Under the pieces are notes generated by a model. The model did not search any database. It saw only the letters and a list, made by a program, of their open reading frames with translations, and was not told the DNA's origin. A program made the position numbers and the translations under genes. Below are positions 63,122 to 64,000 of a DNA stretch of 64,000 nt, in pieces (position 1 is the stretch's first letter; each line of letters opens with the position of its first letter). This DNA is from an uncultured Sphingomonadaceae bacterium. Its GTDB lineage: Bacteria; Pseudomonadota; Alphaproteobacteria; Sphingomonadales; Sphingomonadaceae. The stretch is from NCBI GenBank assembly GCA_947493215.1, contig CANLQE010000001.1:806001-870000 (forward strand). Direction: 5' to 3'.

Positions 63122-63763
63122 TTACCAGCGGATAAGATGTGGTACGACAATCCGGCCGACAACGGCGCTGACCAATACCGGCAGAGTGAACCACAATCCG
63201 ATATAGTAAATGTCGTTAAACGGGCAGAAGATGTTGTAAGCGGCCGCACCCAAAGCACCGGATGCGATGCCGACGAGCCAGCCCGCGCGTTCCGGAGAGG
63301 TCGGCGCGCCTTGCCGCAGCCATGTGGTCAGGCCGCTGCCAATGACGAGCGCTGACATCATGCTAACGGTTAGGCAGCGCAGGCCTTCGGAGGGGCGCAA
63401 AGCTTCTACCGGGGGCATATTGATGGCACTCATGATCGCAGCTGTTAGCGGGAACAGGGATGCTGTGACCAGCGCCCAAATCCATCCGCGGTTGAGATTG
63501 CCAACACCGGGCCGAGCCATATTGGCGGCAGCCAAAGCCGTTGCAACGCCGAGCATCAACAACACGCCGCTGCGCAAAAAGAACATCTGATGTGCCATGC
63601 CCATCGCCAGATCCCCACGCACGCCCAGAAAGAAGGCCACGCTGGAAGAGACGGCGAGCATCAGGATCGCCGTGACCGCCATACCGCCAGAAGGCTTCAG
63701 GGTTTGGACCGGGGCGAGATCTTCGACCAGATCATCAATCAGGCTGTTTGCAACATTACTCAT
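63122..63763 (-). CDS. NrsF/DUF1109 anti-sigma membrane protein
   Basis: About 213 residues from the ATG at 63763 (the track's upstream start is inside the sigma gene). Six hydrophobic helices: AVTAILMLAVSSSVAFFLG, SGVLLMLGVATALAAANM, WIWALVTASLFPLTAAIM and others, ending IYYIGLWFTLPVLVSAVVG. The CPFNDIYYIGLW block is typical of DUF1109/NrsF. These proteins hold a partner ECF sigma factor inactive at the membrane; the overlapping upstream sigma gene supports that. A start one base after the sigma stop implies coupled translation. Confidence 0.87.
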   Translation of the reverse strand: MSNVANSLIDDLVEDLAPVQTLKPSGGMAVTAILMLAVSSSVAFFLGVRGDLAMGMAHQMFFLRSGVLLMLGVATALAAANMARPGVGNLNRGWIWALVTASLFPLTAAIMSAINMPPVEALRPSEGLRCLTVSMMSALVIGSGLTTWLRQGAPTSPERAGWLVGIASGALGAAAYNIFCPFNDIYYIGLWFTLPVLVSAVVGRIVVPHLIRW

Positions 63764-63764
63764 T

Positions 63765-64000
63765 CTATTCACTCTCAATAAGGGCGCTCATTTTTTTGAG
63801 CCCCCGATGGATATTAACTTTCACCAGTGATTCCGACTGGCCGGTTTTTGCCGCGGCTTCGGCAATGCTTAGCCCTTCTATTTTTACCATGGCGATAACA
63901 CCGGCCTGCTTTTCCGGGATCATCCCCAGCAGGCGTTCCAAACTCACCTTGGCGGTCACGTCCTCGTCTTGCGGATCAGCGACTAGTTCTTCGTTCAACT
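63765..64000 (-). CDS. ECF sigma-70 factor, C-terminal part (runs off the window)
   Basis: The last 78 codons of a sigma factor. The sigma-4 DNA-binding domain reads LERLLGMIPEKQAGVIAMVK then IEGLSIAEAAAKTGQSESLVKVNIHRGLKKM, the usual -35 recognition helix-turn-helix. The frame is open to the right edge, so the ORF track's TTG start at 63998 is not the real start; the true gene continues past 64000. Placed directly before an NrsF-type anti-sigma, it is likely an envelope or metal-stress sigma of the SigF/NrsF type, though the N-terminal regions cannot be seen. Confidence 0.85.
   Translation of the reverse strand, partial: LNEELVADPQDEDVTAKVSLERLLGMIPEKQAGVIAMVKIEGLSIAEAAAKTGQSESLVKVNIHRGLKKMSALIESE

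Overview
The window looks like chromosomal DNA from an alphaproteobacterium, most likely a marine or freshwater sphingomonad (Sphingorhabdus, Parasphingorhabdus or Sphingopyxis type). The basis is gene content and moderate GC: GapR, a Cox15-type heme A synthase, ruvCAB beside yebC, mdh-suc-lpd, NrsF with an ECF sigma factor, a carotenoid oxygenase, a Zur-like regulator near dxs, and short palindromic repeats of a kind I associate with sphingomonad genomes. The genus is an inference. I found no rRNA, convincing tRNA, CRISPR array, prophage or IS transposase.

Layout. 1-8 kb is core housekeeping: partial pyruvate kinase, small conserved proteins including GapR, and a tightly overlapping yebC-ruvC-ruvA-GFA-ruvB run. 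6-9 kb carries, on the minus strand, a HAD nucleotidase, dapD and a carotenoid oxygenase. 9.1-11.5 kb is a surface subtilase built as a lipoprotein with a beta-barrel-like C-terminus. 11.5-15 kb holds dxs, a Zur-like regulator and a MerC-like membrane protein, with two copies of a hairpin-array repeat placed exactly at gene ends. 15-17.7 kb is cox15-cutA and rplM-rpsI with a clear terminator. 18-18.8 kb holds four tiny genes, two of them absent from the ORF track.

19.3-27.5 kb is the most unusual part. On the plus strand is a TIR protein with an internal Tat-like signal-anchor, a TolB-like domain and TPRs, followed by a small acidic lipoprotein. Facing it on the minus strand is a possible operon: a K+-channel-like protein, a SLOG-domain protein with a four-helix membrane region, a lipoprotein CHAT protease and a lipoprotein trypsin-like protease. 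These families recur in prokaryotic conflict and signalling systems, but exported lipidated CHAT and trypsin proteases beside a membrane SLOG protein and a channel is a combination I do not recognise as a described system.

27.9-38.7 kb is accessory and regulatory: a 1533-residue autotransporter with 567-bp internal repeats, OxyR, an exported Ala/Gly/Lys-rich protein, and a divergent two-component pair. 39-45.3 kb looks like a glycan or phospho-alcohol biosynthesis cluster: TylF-like methyltransferase, alpha/beta hydrolase, two nucleotidyltransferases, a MOP flippase, a HIT protein and a CDP-alcohol phosphotransferase. 45.6-58.4 kb is central metabolism: sdhB, a thioesterase, zapE, a kinase-like pair, then mdh-orf-sucD-sucA-sucB-lpdA, in which sucC is missing from the usual place. 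The window ends with an amidase, a PepSY protein, a TRIC-type channel, SppA, NrsF and a truncated ECF sigma factor.
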